Assembly: GCA_004211905.1 (NCBI GenBank)
Contig: SHBP01000005.1
Coordinates: 62,001-126,000, forward strand
Origin: SAR92 clade bacterium
Lineage (GTDB): Bacteria; Pseudomonadota; Gammaproteobacteria; Pseudomonadales; Porticoccaceae
Length of the DNA: 64,000 nt
Direction of reading: 5' to 3'
Shown here: piece by piece, positions 1 to 9,151 of the stretch
How the letters are laid out: each line of letters opens with the position of its first letter
How positions within the stretch are numbered: the first letter of the stretch is position 1
Notes under the pieces: generated by a model
What the model saw: only the letters and a program-made list of their open reading frames with translations
Told to the model about the DNA's origin: nothing
Database searches by the model: none
Made by a program: the position numbers and the translations under genes

Positions 1-567
1 GCATTGCATGAGATGGTTTCTAGTCGAAAAAATACTGATGAATACTATGCCAGAGTCAAAGGAGCCTGGAAGCTTGGCGAAAAATCTCTACGTGTATTAA
101 AACGTCTTTGCAATTGGCGTGAGATGAAGGCGCGGCAGAGAGACAAACCAAGAGGTCATGTGGTTAAAGATGGTGTTTTATTAGAGTTAGCTCGACGAAT
201 GCCAACGACACTCGCTAACTTTAATGGGATTAATGATTTACATCCTGGACAGATAAAGCGGTATGGTTTGGAATTATTGAGTGAAATTCAGATGGCAGGG
301 GCAGATGAAATGGTAAGACCGCTGCCTGAGCCACTAAATAAAGCTAATGCTAGTGTGTTGAAGGTCATGAGAAATTGTTTAGGTGATATGGCTGAAGAAT
401 TAAGTATCCCCCAAGAGTATTTGGCCAATAAAAAAGAGTTAGAGGCTATTTTACGCAGTGCTATTGATAACGACTGTCAATGGCCTGTGCGATTTACTCA
501 AGGTTGGAGGGCACCCCACGTTAGGCCTGCATTAGAAAAAATACTTGAGAGTGAAGATTATCAATGA
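1..567 (+). CDS. rnd: Ribonuclease D, C-terminal part (5' end outside window)
   Basis: The reading frame is already open at base 1, so this is the 3' part of a gene (about 188 codons). RNase D is a 3'-to-5' exoribonuclease that trims tRNA precursors and other small RNAs. The visible part lacks the DEDD exonuclease domain, which should lie upstream. It holds the helical HRDC-type region typical of the C-terminal half: an ELARRMP stretch near residue 60 and a second helical repeat after residue 110. The assignment is helped by the next two genes, ycgL and ycgN, which commonly follow rnd in gammaproteobacteria. The stop overlaps the ycgL start by 4 bases, suggesting translational coupling. Confidence 0.85.
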   Translation, partial: ALHEMVSSRKNTDEYYARVKGAWKLGEKSLRVLKRLCNWREMKARQRDKPRGHVVKDGVLLELARRMPTTLANFNGINDLHPGQIKRYGLELLSEIQMAGADEMVRPLPEPLNKANASVLKVMRNCLGDMAEELSIPQEYLANKKELEAILRSAIDNDCQWPVRFTQGWRAPHVRPALEKILESEDYQ

Positions 568-869
568 GCATGCAAAGAACCAAGTTACTATGCGATATTT
601 ACAAAGGTAGCCGTAAAGCTGAGATGTATATCTTTGTTGATCACAATGAGGGCCTAAGTAAGGTGCCTGAGGATCTGTTGGTAAAGTTTGGTGAACTTAA
701 ATTGGTAACTACTCTTTTATTGACTGAAGATAAGACGCTTGCTCGCTCAGATGCTAAGAAGGTACTACAAGATATTGCTGGTACGGGATTCTTTTTGCAA
801 ATGCCTCCAACGGTGTATCCTTTAGATGATACGTTGGCGGAAAATAGCAAACTACCAAGAGGTTTTTAG
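564..869 (+). CDS. ycgL: YcgL domain-containing protein
   Basis: A 101-residue protein matching the YcgL family in length and pattern: a short N-terminal YKGSRK segment, then the MYIFVD strand and a C-terminal FFLQMPP motif. The family has no established biochemical role; it is a small soluble alpha/beta protein. It starts with ATG inside the end of rnd (ATGA overlap) and its stop abuts the GTG start of ycgN, so rnd, ycgL and ycgN are probably one transcript. This gene order is widespread in gammaproteobacteria. Family assignment is firm, function unknown. Confidence 0.88.
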   Translation: MSMQRTKLLCDIYKGSRKAEMYIFVDHNEGLSKVPEDLLVKFGELKLVTTLLLTEDKTLARSDAKKVLQDIAGTGFFLQMPPTVYPLDDTLAENSKLPRGF

Positions 870-1307
870 GTGGATAAGTTCTGGCAGACTAAGACTCTTC
901 AGGCAATGACTAGCTCTGAGTGGGAATCCCTTTGTGATGGTTGCGCTAAGTGTTGCTTGGTGAAGCTTGAAGACTATGAAACGGGTGAGATAGAGCATAC
1001 TAATGTTGCCTGTGAGTTGTTGGATGTGGATTCATGTCGATGTCGCAATTATGAGCAACGCCATTCGATTGTTGATGATTGTATTACTCTAGATAAAGAC
1101 AACATACATACCTTGGGGTGGTTACCTGAAACCTGTTCTTATAGATTGATCTCTGAGAAAAAGCCGTTGCCTGACTGGCACCATCTAGTGACGGGCGATC
1201 CAGAATCTCATCATAGCTATGGCGCTTCTTTGCGGGGATGGGTAGTATCAGAGCTTGATGTGAGACAAGAAGATATTCAAGAGCATATTATTCAGTGGGT
1301 TGATTGA
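870..1307 (+). CDS. ycgN: YcgN family cysteine-cluster protein
   Basis: A 145-residue member of the UPF0260/YcgN family. Near the N-terminus it has the cluster C22-x2-C25-x2-C28-C29, followed by further cysteines in ACELL, DSCRCR, DDC and PETC segments. This is the pattern of a zinc- or Fe-S-binding 'YkgJ-like' protein. The true ligand and role are not known. It starts with GTG directly after the ycgL stop (no gap). The next gene starts inside its 3' end, so the cluster continues as an operon. Confidence 0.87.
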   Translation: MDKFWQTKTLQAMTSSEWESLCDGCAKCCLVKLEDYETGEIEHTNVACELLDVDSCRCRNYEQRHSIVDDCITLDKDNIHTLGWLPETCSYRLISEKKPLPDWHHLVTGDPESHHSYGASLRGWVVSELDVRQEDIQEHIIQWVD

Positions 1308-1309
1308 TT

Positions 1310-1672
1310 ATGTACAGTGCAGAGGACTATTTTTGGGGCTGGACAGCATATATAACTGGTGCGCTATGCCTATTATTTGTGAGTTGGTACCTTATGAGAA
1401 ATCTTCGATTCTCTTGGGTCAGGCACATCCTTATTATATTGGCCGCTATATTTCTTCTCACGCCAGTAGCGGCTTACACTGATGACCCCAGGCTGGCCCC
1501 TGCTTTTTTTGTGAGTTTCTATGAAGGCTTCGTATCGAACCCCGATACAGGGTTTCAGCGGGGTGCTGCACCTATCGTTGCATTAATGGTATTGGGATTA
1601 GCCGGTTATTTACTGCTTAGGCTGCTTGTGTGGAAAGTAAAAAAACCTAAGGCATTAAAGGCCGAGCCTTAA
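1310..1672 (+). CDS. Small integral membrane protein, function unknown
   Basis: About 120 residues with three hydrophobic segments: roughly residues 10-30, 40-58 and 85-105. The C-terminus is short and basic (KVKKPKALK). I chose ATG at 1310 (MYSAEDYFWGW); a TTG at 1304 in the same frame is also possible. Either way it begins at or inside the last codons of ycgN, so it is probably the last gene of the rnd operon. I do not recognise a named family. The topology suggests an inner-membrane protein with a short periplasmic loop containing a DDPRLAP segment. Confidence 0.7.
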   Translation: MYSAEDYFWGWTAYITGALCLLFVSWYLMRNLRFSWVRHILIILAAIFLLTPVAAYTDDPRLAPAFFVSFYEGFVSNPDTGFQRGAAPIVALMVLGLAGYLLLRLLVWKVKKPKALKAEP

Positions 1673-1698
1673 TCGTTACCACGATTATCGACCTTTCG

Positions 1699-2022
1699 TT
1701 AAAGGCTCTTGTCCTCTGCCAACCAGTAAGCAAACCCGCAGCTAATACTCGTGATCCCAGCAGCCATGAGTACAGTCATCGGATTAATGACAAAAGACGT
1801 CGGGACTTGTTGCATGATCATCTCAAGCGGAAAGTAAGCATAGGTAATGGTTGCACCAATAACAGCGGCACTTCCAATAATAATAGCCTCCTTAGTTTTA
1901 GATAGTTTTTTCTGCCGACCTATATCAACTGCTACGCGACTGACAAAGTCTTTCCCGCCGTAATAGGGTTCTTTTTGTCTAGCTTGCTTAAAAAGAGCAT
2001 CTAAATTTATTGGTTTACTCAT
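1699..2022 (-). CDS. Small membrane protein encoded with an ECF sigma factor, possible anti-sigma factor
   Basis: A 107-residue protein with a basic cytoplasmic N-terminal part (residues 1-45) and two hydrophobic segments near residues 46-66 and 80-98. Its start overlaps the stop of the sigma-factor gene by 4 bases, so the two are translationally coupled. Anti-sigma factors of ECF sigmas are often encoded exactly like this and are often membrane proteins with a cytoplasmic N-terminus. However, I see no zinc-binding anti-sigma (HxxxCxxC) motif. The anti-sigma role is inferred from position and topology only. Confidence 0.65.
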   Translation of the reverse strand: MSKPINLDALFKQARQKEPYYGGKDFVSRVAVDIGRQKKLSKTKEAIIIGSAAVIGATITYAYFPLEMIMQQVPTSFVINPMTVLMAAGITSISCGFAYWLAEDKSL

Positions 2023-2579
2023 CTTATCTCCTCAGAATTCCAACCTGCAAGATTTTGGCGCAAGGTTATCTTTCCTCGATTAATTGCTGTTTTGACGGTG
2101 CCCAACGGGATTTCCATGATATCTGATATCTCGCTATGTGTTAACTCCCGATGGAGATTTAGGTGCAGCGCCATTCTCTGTGTTGCAGGCAGTACCTTCA
2201 TTGCTCTAGCTAAGTCTCGGTGAAGGTCCTGCTGGCTGGTCTCTGTCCGCATCTGCGAGGCCGGTATGTCCGTTAACACCTCTACGCCGGTCTCTTCGCG
2301 ATTTCTAGCCACCCTAAAATGGCTAATCATCAGATTGTAGGCAATTCGATATAACCAGCTACTGAATTTAGCACTACCTCTAAAAGTTTTAATTGATTGA
2401 TAGGCTTTTAAAAATGTTTCTTGAGACAAATCATCCGCCAACCCTTCGTCCCAATTCGTCATTTGACGAAGAGAATATCGCAGGTCAGATTGATGTCTCT
2501 CTACAAGAACGCTAAAAGAGTCCTGACACTGAAGTGTCTGAACTCTTTTGATGAGAGCCTGATCCGTGGCTGATATCAT
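2019..2579 (-). CDS. ECF-type (sigma-70 family) RNA polymerase sigma factor
   Basis: At 186 residues this has the size of an extracytoplasmic-function sigma factor. Region 2 is visible around residues 25-95 (LSQETFLKAYQ, then FSSWLYRIAYNLMISHFR). Region 4 is near residues 130-180, with a helix-turn-helix including HSEISDIMEIPLGTVK. It directs RNA polymerase to a small regulon that cannot be named from the sequence. It lies 5 bases downstream of the DUF6249-like gene and overlaps the small membrane gene after it, so all three probably share one transcript. I could not identify its target promoter motif upstream of the operon. Confidence 0.9.
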   Translation of the reverse strand: MISATDQALIKRVQTLQCQDSFSVLVERHQSDLRYSLRQMTNWDEGLADDLSQETFLKAYQSIKTFRGSAKFSSWLYRIAYNLMISHFRVARNREETGVEVLTDIPASQMRTETSQQDLHRDLARAMKVLPATQRMALHLNLHRELTHSEISDIMEIPLGTVKTAINRGKITLRQNLAGWNSEEIR

Positions 2580-2584
2580 CTCGT

Positions 2585-3385
2585 TTACTCATTACCTGTA
2601 GAAGTTTTATCTGATAATTTCCAAATAATTATTCTAGCAATGCCGATACATAAAGGAATAAGTGCTACAGTTGCTATATTCCAGCCGATCATTGAGCCTA
2701 AAAAGACAAACAGGCCCAGTCCTATCGCTGTCAACCTAATTCCGCGACTAAGGGTGTTGCTAGAGTTGTCAGCAAGATCTCCTGACTCCATTAACTCTGC
2801 AGGTACCTCTTGCCCTGAGTCAAGGAACTTTTCAATTAAGGCATTGCGCTGACGACGTTTTCGGTGCTTATAGTAAAGGATTGTTCCAATAATTAGAATT
2901 GGGGATCCTAGGGTAAACATAATGGCAACAATGGCAATTACTGCCTCAGTTGCGCTGGTATTTGTGTCGATATCGACTTCGATTCCCGATTCGATTTCTT
3001 TTATAGTCTCGAGGATCTCCTTTTTTTCGGCCGCGTCTAGATCATCCCACTCAGTCTCAACAAGTTTACTAATCGCTTTGGTGAGAGCTTGGATGTCTTT
3101 GTCTTCTCCATCTATCGAAATAAAGACATGCTCCTCAGAGGTTTCTTCATCCGCTTCTAGACCAAAGCTTATTTTTTTCTTAATTACCATATTGCCAGAT
3201 TCTTTCTGCGCTTCATTTGCCACAGAATGGGAGAGTTTGGTTGTTTGGTTACTTGACGCTAGCTCATCACTTTGAACTGCTTCACTAGCAAAAACAGGGG
3301 TTGTTAATGTTGTTGAGACCATGCCAATTGGAATTAGATATAGGGCAATTACTAATAAAAGGGGTTTCAGTCGCTTGGTTTTCAT
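2585..3385 (-). CDS. DUF6249-like membrane protein with signal peptide, first gene of sigma-factor operon
   Basis: About 266 residues. I chose ATG at 3385 because GGAG lies six bases before it; an in-frame ATG at 3397 is possible. The N-terminus is a signal peptide or anchor (MKTKRLKPLLL, cleavage likely after PVFA). An acidic extracytoplasmic stretch follows (residues about 35-150). Next comes one membrane segment, a basic cytoplasmic loop with YYKHRKRRQRN and a GQEVPAELM motif, and two further membrane segments. The C-terminal half matches the DUF6249 pattern as I recall it. A plausible role is sensing envelope state for the adjacent sigma factor, but that is inference. Confidence 0.72.
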   Translation of the reverse strand: MKTKRLKPLLLVIALYLIPIGMVSTTLTTPVFASEAVQSDELASSNQTTKLSHSVANEAQKESGNMVIKKKISFGLEADEETSEEHVFISIDGEDKDIQALTKAISKLVETEWDDLDAAEKKEILETIKEIESGIEVDIDTNTSATEAVIAIVAIMFTLGSPILIIGTILYYKHRKRRQRNALIEKFLDSGQEVPAELMESGDLADNSSNTLSRGIRLTAIGLGLFVFLGSMIGWNIATVALIPLCIGIARIIIWKLSDKTSTGNE

Positions 3386-3598
3386 AGTTTTCTCCATAAA
3401 TTGTGATCAAAGCCCTGAAGCTTGCTACTTCAGTAATATTTTAGCATTTTTGTTCATAAGTACTGTTTGGTCATACTTAGTGTCAGTTTTCTCAAGTAAG
3501 ACGCTCCAATCAGTTAATTTAGATTCAAAATAGTAATCAGAATAGATTAAACTAGCCGCCGTAGAATTAAATTACTCTTAAACCGTGGAATAAATGCG

Positions 3599-4444
3599 AT
3601 GAAATTTACTGGTACTAATAATTACGTAGCGACAGAAGAGTTACAGATGGCCGTTAATGCGGCAGTTACGCTGCAACGACCTCTCCTTATCAAAGGAGAG
3701 CCTGGAACAGGAAAAACCATGCTTGCTGAAGAGGTTGCTAAAGCATTAGGTAAACCCCTTTTAGCGTGGCATATCAAATCGACTACTAAGGCTCAGCAGG
3801 GGCTTTATGAGTATGACGCAGTATCAAGATTGAGAGACTCTCAGCTAGGTAGTGATAAGGTCCAAGACATCCGCAACTATATTGACAAGGGTAAACTCTG
3901 GGAAGCCTTTACAGCGGATGAGCAGGTTGTTCTTCTAATTGATGAGATTGATAAAGCTGATATTGAGTTTCCTAATGATTTGCTACTTGAACTTGATCGC
4001 ATGGAGTTTCACGTCTATGAGACTGGCGAAACCATTAAAGCAGTGCAGCGACCAATCGTTATTATCACGAGTAATAACGAAAAAGAGTTACCAGATGCTT
4101 TTCTGCGCCGCTGTTTCTTCCACTTTATTAATTTCCCTGATCGCATGACAATGCAGCGGATTGTGGATGTTCACTTTCCAAAGATTAAAAAGCAGTTGGT
4201 TGATGACGCCATGGACATATTTTTTGATGTAAGAAAGATCCCAGGTTTAAAGAAAAAGCCATCAACTTCTGAATTGGTTGATTGGCTAAAGCTCATTATG
4301 TCGGATGATATTCCAGAGGATATTTTGACTAATCGTGATCCAACTAAAGCTATACCGCCGTTGTATGGAGCACTTTTGAAAAATGAACAAGATGTTCATC
4401 TATTAGAGCGGTTGGCATTTATGACACGTCGCGAAGCGCGATAA
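3599..4444 (+). CDS. MoxR-family AAA+ ATPase
   Basis: A 281-residue MoxR-type AAA+ ATPase. Walker A is GEPGTGKT at residues 33-40, and Walker B is LLIDEIDKAD at about residues 113-122. The sensor region ITSNNEKELP and the arginine-rich DAFLRRCFFH segment follow. MoxR ATPases act as chaperones that remodel or load cofactors into partner enzymes, usually with a VWA-domain protein. The gene immediately downstream (24-base gap) is such a VWA protein, so the pair is almost certainly functional together. No obvious client enzyme is encoded beside them. Neighbours upstream are on the other strand. Confidence 0.88.
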   Translation: MKFTGTNNYVATEELQMAVNAAVTLQRPLLIKGEPGTGKTMLAEEVAKALGKPLLAWHIKSTTKAQQGLYEYDAVSRLRDSQLGSDKVQDIRNYIDKGKLWEAFTADEQVVLLIDEIDKADIEFPNDLLLELDRMEFHVYETGETIKAVQRPIVIITSNNEKELPDAFLRRCFFHFINFPDRMTMQRIVDVHFPKIKKQLVDDAMDIFFDVRKIPGLKKKPSTSELVDWLKLIMSDDIPEDILTNRDPTKAIPPLYGALLKNEQDVHLLERLAFMTRREAR

Positions 4445-4467
4445 CCTCAAATTAAATTGCTAAATTT

Positions 4468-5643
4468 ATGTTAATTAATTTTTTCAATACACTTAAAAAG
4501 GCCAGAGTTCCTGTTTCAATTAAGGAGCTTCTTGATCTATTGAGCGCTATGGAGCAGAACCTTTCCTTTGGCTCGGTAGATGATTTCTACCTTTTGGCGC
4601 GCACTTGCTTAGTTAAAGATGAAAAATACTATGATCGCTTTGATCGAGCTTTTGGAGCATATTTCAAAAATTTAGAAAATATTGACGGTATTGTCGAAGC
4701 ATTACTTCCTGAAGATTGGTTGCGCAAAGAATTTGAAAAGCATTTCACCGATGAGGAAAAAGCTAAGGTAGAGAGTCTTGGTGGTCTTGAAAAGTTAATT
4801 GAAGAATTTAAAAAGCGACTTGAAGAGCAAAAGGAAAGACATGAGGGTGGCAATAAATGGGTGGGCACCAATGGTACGTCACCGTTTGGTCATGGTGGTT
4901 ATAACCCTGAAGGTATTCGAATTGGTGGCCCCGGGGGGAAGGGCACTGCAGTAAAGGTTTGGGATGAAAGGCAGTACCAAGATCTAGATGATTCAGTTCA
5001 AATTGGCACTCGAAATATCAAGGTCGCTCTGCGCCGATTACGAAAATTTGCTCGCGAGGGTTCTGCTGACCAATTGGATCTTGATGATACTATTCGCAGC
5101 ACAGCCAGAAATGCTGGTTTGCTTGATATTAAGATGGTTCCAGAGCGGCATAATGCCGTCAAAGTGCTCATTTTCTTTGATGTAGGTGGTTCAATGGACC
5201 CCTACGTGAAACTCTGTGAGGAATTGTTCTCAGCCGCTAAGACAGAGTTCAAACACCTAGAGTACTTTTACTTTCATAATTGCCTATATGATTACGTTTG
5301 GAAAGATAACCACAGACGAAGAGAAGAGCAAATCGCGACCCATGATTTGATCCACAAGTATTCATCGGATTATAAGGTGATATTTGTAGGAGACGCGTCT
5401 ATGGCACCCTATGAGGTCACAAGCCCGGGTGGAAGTGTAGAGTATAATAATGAAGAATCTGGTGCTGTATGGATGCAGCGTATGGCTGAAACTTATGACA
5501 AATTGGTATGGTTAAATCCTGTGCAAGAGAAATATTGGGATTACACTCCGTCTATCACTATGCTCAAAGACTTAACCGAAGATAAGATGTTTCCATTGAC
5601 ATTGGGTGGGCTAGAGAAGGGAATGGCTCTTTTGTCTCGATAG
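4468..5643 (+). CDS. CoxE-like VWA domain protein, partner of MoxR ATPase
   Basis: A 391-residue protein of the CoxE/COG3825 type. It has a helical N-terminal half (residues 1-130, with a charged coiled-coil-like segment near 95-125), a glycine-rich linker (about 140-165), and a C-terminal von Willebrand A domain. The MIDAS-like motif is D238-V-G-G-S242, with glycine where the classic DxSxS has serine; this variant is usual in the family. In carboxydotrophs CoxE helps CoxD (a MoxR ATPase) mature CO dehydrogenase. Elsewhere the role of the pair is undefined. It starts at ATG with only a weak ribosome-binding site. Confidence 0.85.
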   Translation: MLINFFNTLKKARVPVSIKELLDLLSAMEQNLSFGSVDDFYLLARTCLVKDEKYYDRFDRAFGAYFKNLENIDGIVEALLPEDWLRKEFEKHFTDEEKAKVESLGGLEKLIEEFKKRLEEQKERHEGGNKWVGTNGTSPFGHGGYNPEGIRIGGPGGKGTAVKVWDERQYQDLDDSVQIGTRNIKVALRRLRKFAREGSADQLDLDDTIRSTARNAGLLDIKMVPERHNAVKVLIFFDVGGSMDPYVKLCEELFSAAKTEFKHLEYFYFHNCLYDYVWKDNHRRREEQIATHDLIHKYSSDYKVIFVGDASMAPYEVTSPGGSVEYNNEESGAVWMQRMAETYDKLVWLNPVQEKYWDYTPSITMLKDLTEDKMFPLTLGGLEKGMALLSR

Positions 5644-5704
5644 ATTAACAGGCTCCAGTAGTTGTTCCTCGAGTTAAAAAAGTGTAACTAAAAAGAAGAA
5701 TGAT

Positions 5705-7378
5705 ATGTTTATAGCAGGCGCGGTCACCAAAGCTCAAAAGAGGGTGGGTATAGCTCTTGAGCAGCCGCCATTGCCGGCTAAATCAATTCTTCAGATATGG
5801 ACTAATGCAGTATCGGATTCTCCCTCGCACCCTGCCTTTACGTGTCTTGGGCAAACTCTAAGTTATGGTGAAGTCGACCAGTTATCCCGAAGAGTCGCTA
5901 GTTATTTTCAAAAAACGCTTAAGTTAAAGACCGGAGATCGGATTGCGATCCAGTTGCCTAATCTGATTCAGTATCCGATTGTTGTCATTGCTGCAATGAA
6001 GCTTGGGTTGGTTGTGGTCAATACAAATCCAATGTATACCGTTCGAGAGCTGGTGCATCAGTTTAATGATTCCGGTGTTAAGGTTGTTGTTGCTCTAGAT
6101 CAGTTTTATTCTACTCTGGCAGAGGCCTTGCCTCAGACGAGTATTGAACATGTTATCGTGACAAGGCCGATAGATCTGTTGGCTTCACCTAAGCAAGAGA
6201 GTCTTGCAATTTTAATGAGACTTTTAGGGAAAAGGCCATCGATCAAAGGTAATAGCGTCATTCCGTTTAAAGACCTGTTGGCAGTGGGAACGAGTTACAC
6301 TCCATACATTTCCTCTCTAGATGACATATGTGCTCTTCAATATACTGGGGGAACTACCGGGGCGTCTAAAGGTGTTAAATTAACCCAAACAAGCTTGCTC
6401 TCTAATATCGCTCAGGCTTTAGAGGTTATTTCCGTAGGTGAAGATTCTCTTAAGTACAGTACTTCCATAGCCCCCTTGCCGCTCTATCATATTTACGCAT
6501 ATTCACTTTGTTTCGGAATGCTTCCGGCTATTCGCGGGCACTCTATTTTGATCCCTGATCCTCGTAATATTCCTCTGTTTGTTAAAGCGATAAGGAAGTT
6601 TAAATTCGATATTTTTTGCGGACTGAATTCCTTGTTCGTCGCTTTATTGCAAGATAAAGACTTTAAACGTTTGGACTTTTCAGGATTAAAGATGACTTTG
6701 TCCGGTGGCATGGCATTAATGACCTCAGTTGCTGAAGACTGGCAGAAGGCGACTGGTTGCGTGATTAGCGAAGGTTATGGCATGACAGAATCCTCTCCAG
6801 TTATTTCCATGAACCCCTCGGGTTTTGAAAAAATAGGGACCGCTGGAATTCCGATATCTGGCACAGAAATTAAAGTAATTGATGAGCAGGGAGTTGAACA
6901 GCTTGTTGGAGCGGTTGGTGAACTTTGTATCAAGGGTGCTCAGGTGATGGCTGGATACTGGAAGCAACCTGAGCAGACTGCCGAAGTTATCATTGATGAA
7001 TGGCTCCACACCGGAGATATAGTTACGGTTGATGAAGAAGGTTATATAACCATTGTTGATCGATTAAAGGATATGATTATTGTTTCAGGCTTTAACGTTT
7101 ACCCCAATGAGTTAGAGCAAGCTTTGACTACGCATCCGCAGGTGGCGCAGTGCGCAGCCATTGGCGTGCCTGACCCCAAGGCTGGAGAAGTGGTAAAAAT
7201 GTTTGTTGTAAAAGCAGACTCGTCACTTACAGAGTCAGCAGTTATTGAATATTGCAAAGCGAATATGGCTGGTTACAAGGTGCCTAAGCTAGTTGAGTTT
7301 CGTGCTGAGTTACCCATGACCAATGTAGGAAAAGTTCTAAGGAAAGATTTGAAAGCAGAAGAATTAGCTAAATCTTAA
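5705..7378 (+). CDS. fadD: Long-chain fatty acid--CoA ligase (FadD type)
   Basis: At 557 residues it has the full length of bacterial FadD, a membrane-associated enzyme that activates fatty acids to acyl-CoA with ATP. The AMP-binding signature YTGGTTGASKG lies at about residues 212-222. Further motifs are EGYGMTESSP (about 350), the hinge region LHTGDIVTVDEEGY and DRLKDMIIVSGFNVYP (about 440-465), and the C-terminal lysine region NVGKVLRKDL. It is a single gene with a terminator-like hairpin after its stop. FadD acyl-CoA feeds beta-oxidation and lipid synthesis; no fad operon partners are adjacent. Confidence 0.9.
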   Translation: MFIAGAVTKAQKRVGIALEQPPLPAKSILQIWTNAVSDSPSHPAFTCLGQTLSYGEVDQLSRRVASYFQKTLKLKTGDRIAIQLPNLIQYPIVVIAAMKLGLVVVNTNPMYTVRELVHQFNDSGVKVVVALDQFYSTLAEALPQTSIEHVIVTRPIDLLASPKQESLAILMRLLGKRPSIKGNSVIPFKDLLAVGTSYTPYISSLDDICALQYTGGTTGASKGVKLTQTSLLSNIAQALEVISVGEDSLKYSTSIAPLPLYHIYAYSLCFGMLPAIRGHSILIPDPRNIPLFVKAIRKFKFDIFCGLNSLFVALLQDKDFKRLDFSGLKMTLSGGMALMTSVAEDWQKATGCVISEGYGMTESSPVISMNPSGFEKIGTAGIPISGTEIKVIDEQGVEQLVGAVGELCIKGAQVMAGYWKQPEQTAEVIIDEWLHTGDIVTVDEEGYITIVDRLKDMIIVSGFNVYPNELEQALTTHPQVAQCAAIGVPDPKAGEVVKMFVVKADSSLTESAVIEYCKANMAGYKVPKLVEFRAELPMTNVGKVLRKDLKAEELAKS

Positions 7379-7397
7379 GTTTTGTGCGTTAACTAAA

Positions 7398-7423
7398 AAG
7401 GCCAGCACGCCTATGCTGGCCTT
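7398..7423. terminator. Bidirectional rho-independent terminator between fadD and nhaB
   Basis: A perfect 10-bp stem (AAGGCCAGCA / TGCTGGCCTT) with a 6-base loop lies between the convergent fadD and nhaB genes. On the minus strand the stem is followed by a TTTTT run, a good terminator for nhaB. On the plus strand the tail is CTCG, so termination of fadD would rely mainly on the stem. Confidence 0.8.
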
Positions 7424-7440
7424 CTCGATAAACCGCTAAA

Positions 7441-8946
7441 TTACAGTCTATACAAAACGCAGAGTAAACCAACAGTGGTCAGCACCGCAGTATAGGGAAG
7501 GGCCATTATTACCATGCGCATATAAGATAAGCGGATAAGTGGCGCTAGCGCTGAGGTCAACAAGAACAGGAAGGCAGCTTGTCCATTTGGTGTTGCAACA
7601 CTGGGTAGGTTTGTTCCAGTATTAATCGCTACCACAAGCTTGTCAAAATGATCACGAGTAATATCCCCAGCATCTAATACCGCTCTAACTTCGTTAATAT
7701 AAACTGTAGCCACAAACACATTATCGCTGATTGCGGACAAAACTCCATTTGCAAGGAAGAACATACCTGGTTGGATCGCAGGATCTTCCGCAAGAACCCA
7801 GGCAATCACAGGAGAAAAAAGATGCTGCTCATGAATTACTGCAACGATGGCAAAAAAGACAACGAGCAATGCGGTAAATGGAAGGGCTTCTTCAAAGGCG
7901 TGACCGATGCGATGTTCATCAATCACACCGTTGTAGGCTGTTAATAGGATGATTACCATGAGACCGATAAGCCCTACCGCGGCCCAGTGAAACGCAAGTC
8001 CTAATACAAGTATCACCGCTACGATAAACTGTACGATAAGAGACGCATTGTCATGCTGTGTTCGTTTTGCGGATTCATGGTCACTGGATGCTTGAAGCAC
8101 TTGGCGAACCTGCTCTGGTAATTGAGCACCGTATCCTAAAATCTTGGTTTTCTCCAAAAGAATACAAGTCGCTAGACCGCATACAAGAACTGGCATAGTG
8201 ACTGGAGACATGCGGACAAAAAATTCTATAAATTCCCAGCCTGCGCGTTCGGCGATCAACAGGTTTTGTGGCTCACCTACTGTGGTACATACGCCTCCTA
8301 GAGCGGTACCTACAGCCCCATGCATAATTAAACTACGCAAGAATGCCTTAAAGTCTTCTAAGTTAGCTTCATGCTCAGACAGCAGTGTTGAGTCATTAGT
8401 GTGGTCATGACCTTCATCGGCCAGAGTTTTTCCAGAGGCAATTTTGTGATAAACAGAATAAAACCCAACAGAAATAGTGATTAAAACAGCAGTCACGGTT
8501 AGAGCATCGAGGAAGGCAGATAGAAATGCCCCTGAAAAACAAAACATGAAAGACAAGGTTGTTTTAGACTTAACACTGAGAAGGATTTTGGTAAACACAA
8601 ATAGCAACATATCCCGCATAAAATAGATGCCAGCAACCATAAACATCAACAGTAGAATAACTTGAAGGTTTGCAGTCACTTCGAGATAGACTGCATCTGG
8701 ACTCGCCATGCCTAACACAATAGCTTCAATTGCCAAAAGTCCACCGGGTTGGAGAGGGTAACATTTCAAAGCCATTGCTAGGGTAAAGATAAACTCAGCA
8801 ATTAACGCCCAGCCAGCAACTACAGGACCCAACGAAAATAGTAGTATTGGATTAATGACTAAAAAAGCGATGATGGATGATTTGTACCAATCAGGCGAGT
8901 CACCTAAAAAATTCTCTTTAAAAGCTTGGGTAAGCGTTGTTTCCAT
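7441..8946 (-). CDS. nhaB: Na+/H+ antiporter NhaB
   Basis: About 501 residues, many hydrophobic segments, matching NhaB in length and sequence pattern ([14 protein letters not shown] at the N-terminus, [17 protein letters not shown] near the middle, [22 protein letters not shown] near the C-terminus). NhaB is an inner-membrane electrogenic sodium/proton antiporter important for sodium and pH homeostasis, which suits a marine cell. I chose ATG at 8946 because AAGGAG sits 7 bases upstream; a longer reading to 8964 has no such site. The region before it is a divergent spacer with nudC. Confidence 0.93.
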   Translation of the reverse strand: METTLTQAFKENFLGDSPDWYKSSIIAFLVINPILLFSLGPVVAGWALIAEFIFTLAMALKCYPLQPGGLLAIEAIVLGMASPDAVYLEVTANLQVILLLMFMVAGIYFMRDMLLFVFTKILLSVKSKTTLSFMFCFSGAFLSAFLDALTVTAVLITISVGFYSVYHKIASGKTLADEGHDHTNDSTLLSEHEANLEDFKAFLRSLIMHGAVGTALGGVCTTVGEPQNLLIAERAGWEFIEFFVRMSPVTMPVLVCGLATCILLEKTKILGYGAQLPEQVRQVLQASSDHESAKRTQHDNASLIVQFIVAVILVLGLAFHWAAVGLIGLMVIILLTAYNGVIDEHRIGHAFEEALPFTALLVVFFAIVAVIHEQHLFSPVIAWVLAEDPAIQPGMFFLANGVLSAISDNVFVATVYINEVRAVLDAGDITRDHFDKLVVAINTGTNLPSVATPNGQAAFLFLLTSALAPLIRLSYMRMVIMALPYTAVLTTVGLLCVLYRL

Positions 8947-9151
8947 TAACCATCTCCTTAACACATTTCAAATTATCAGCAGTTGTATTGTACGACGCTT
9001 TACTATTTATCCGCTACTGAATAGATAAAACTTTATCATCTTTCATGGTAGACTCTGATAAAACTACTGGGTCGCGCGAAACCATAGCTTTACACCCTAA
9101 ATATTGCAAGCGGTCATAGTTCAATACACAACCCTTAAAGGAATCATCATT

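Noticed and set aside
2640-3275. Plus-strand frames opposite the DUF6249-like gene
   Set aside because: Serine-rich shadows; the minus frame has the signal peptide and membrane segments and fits the operon.
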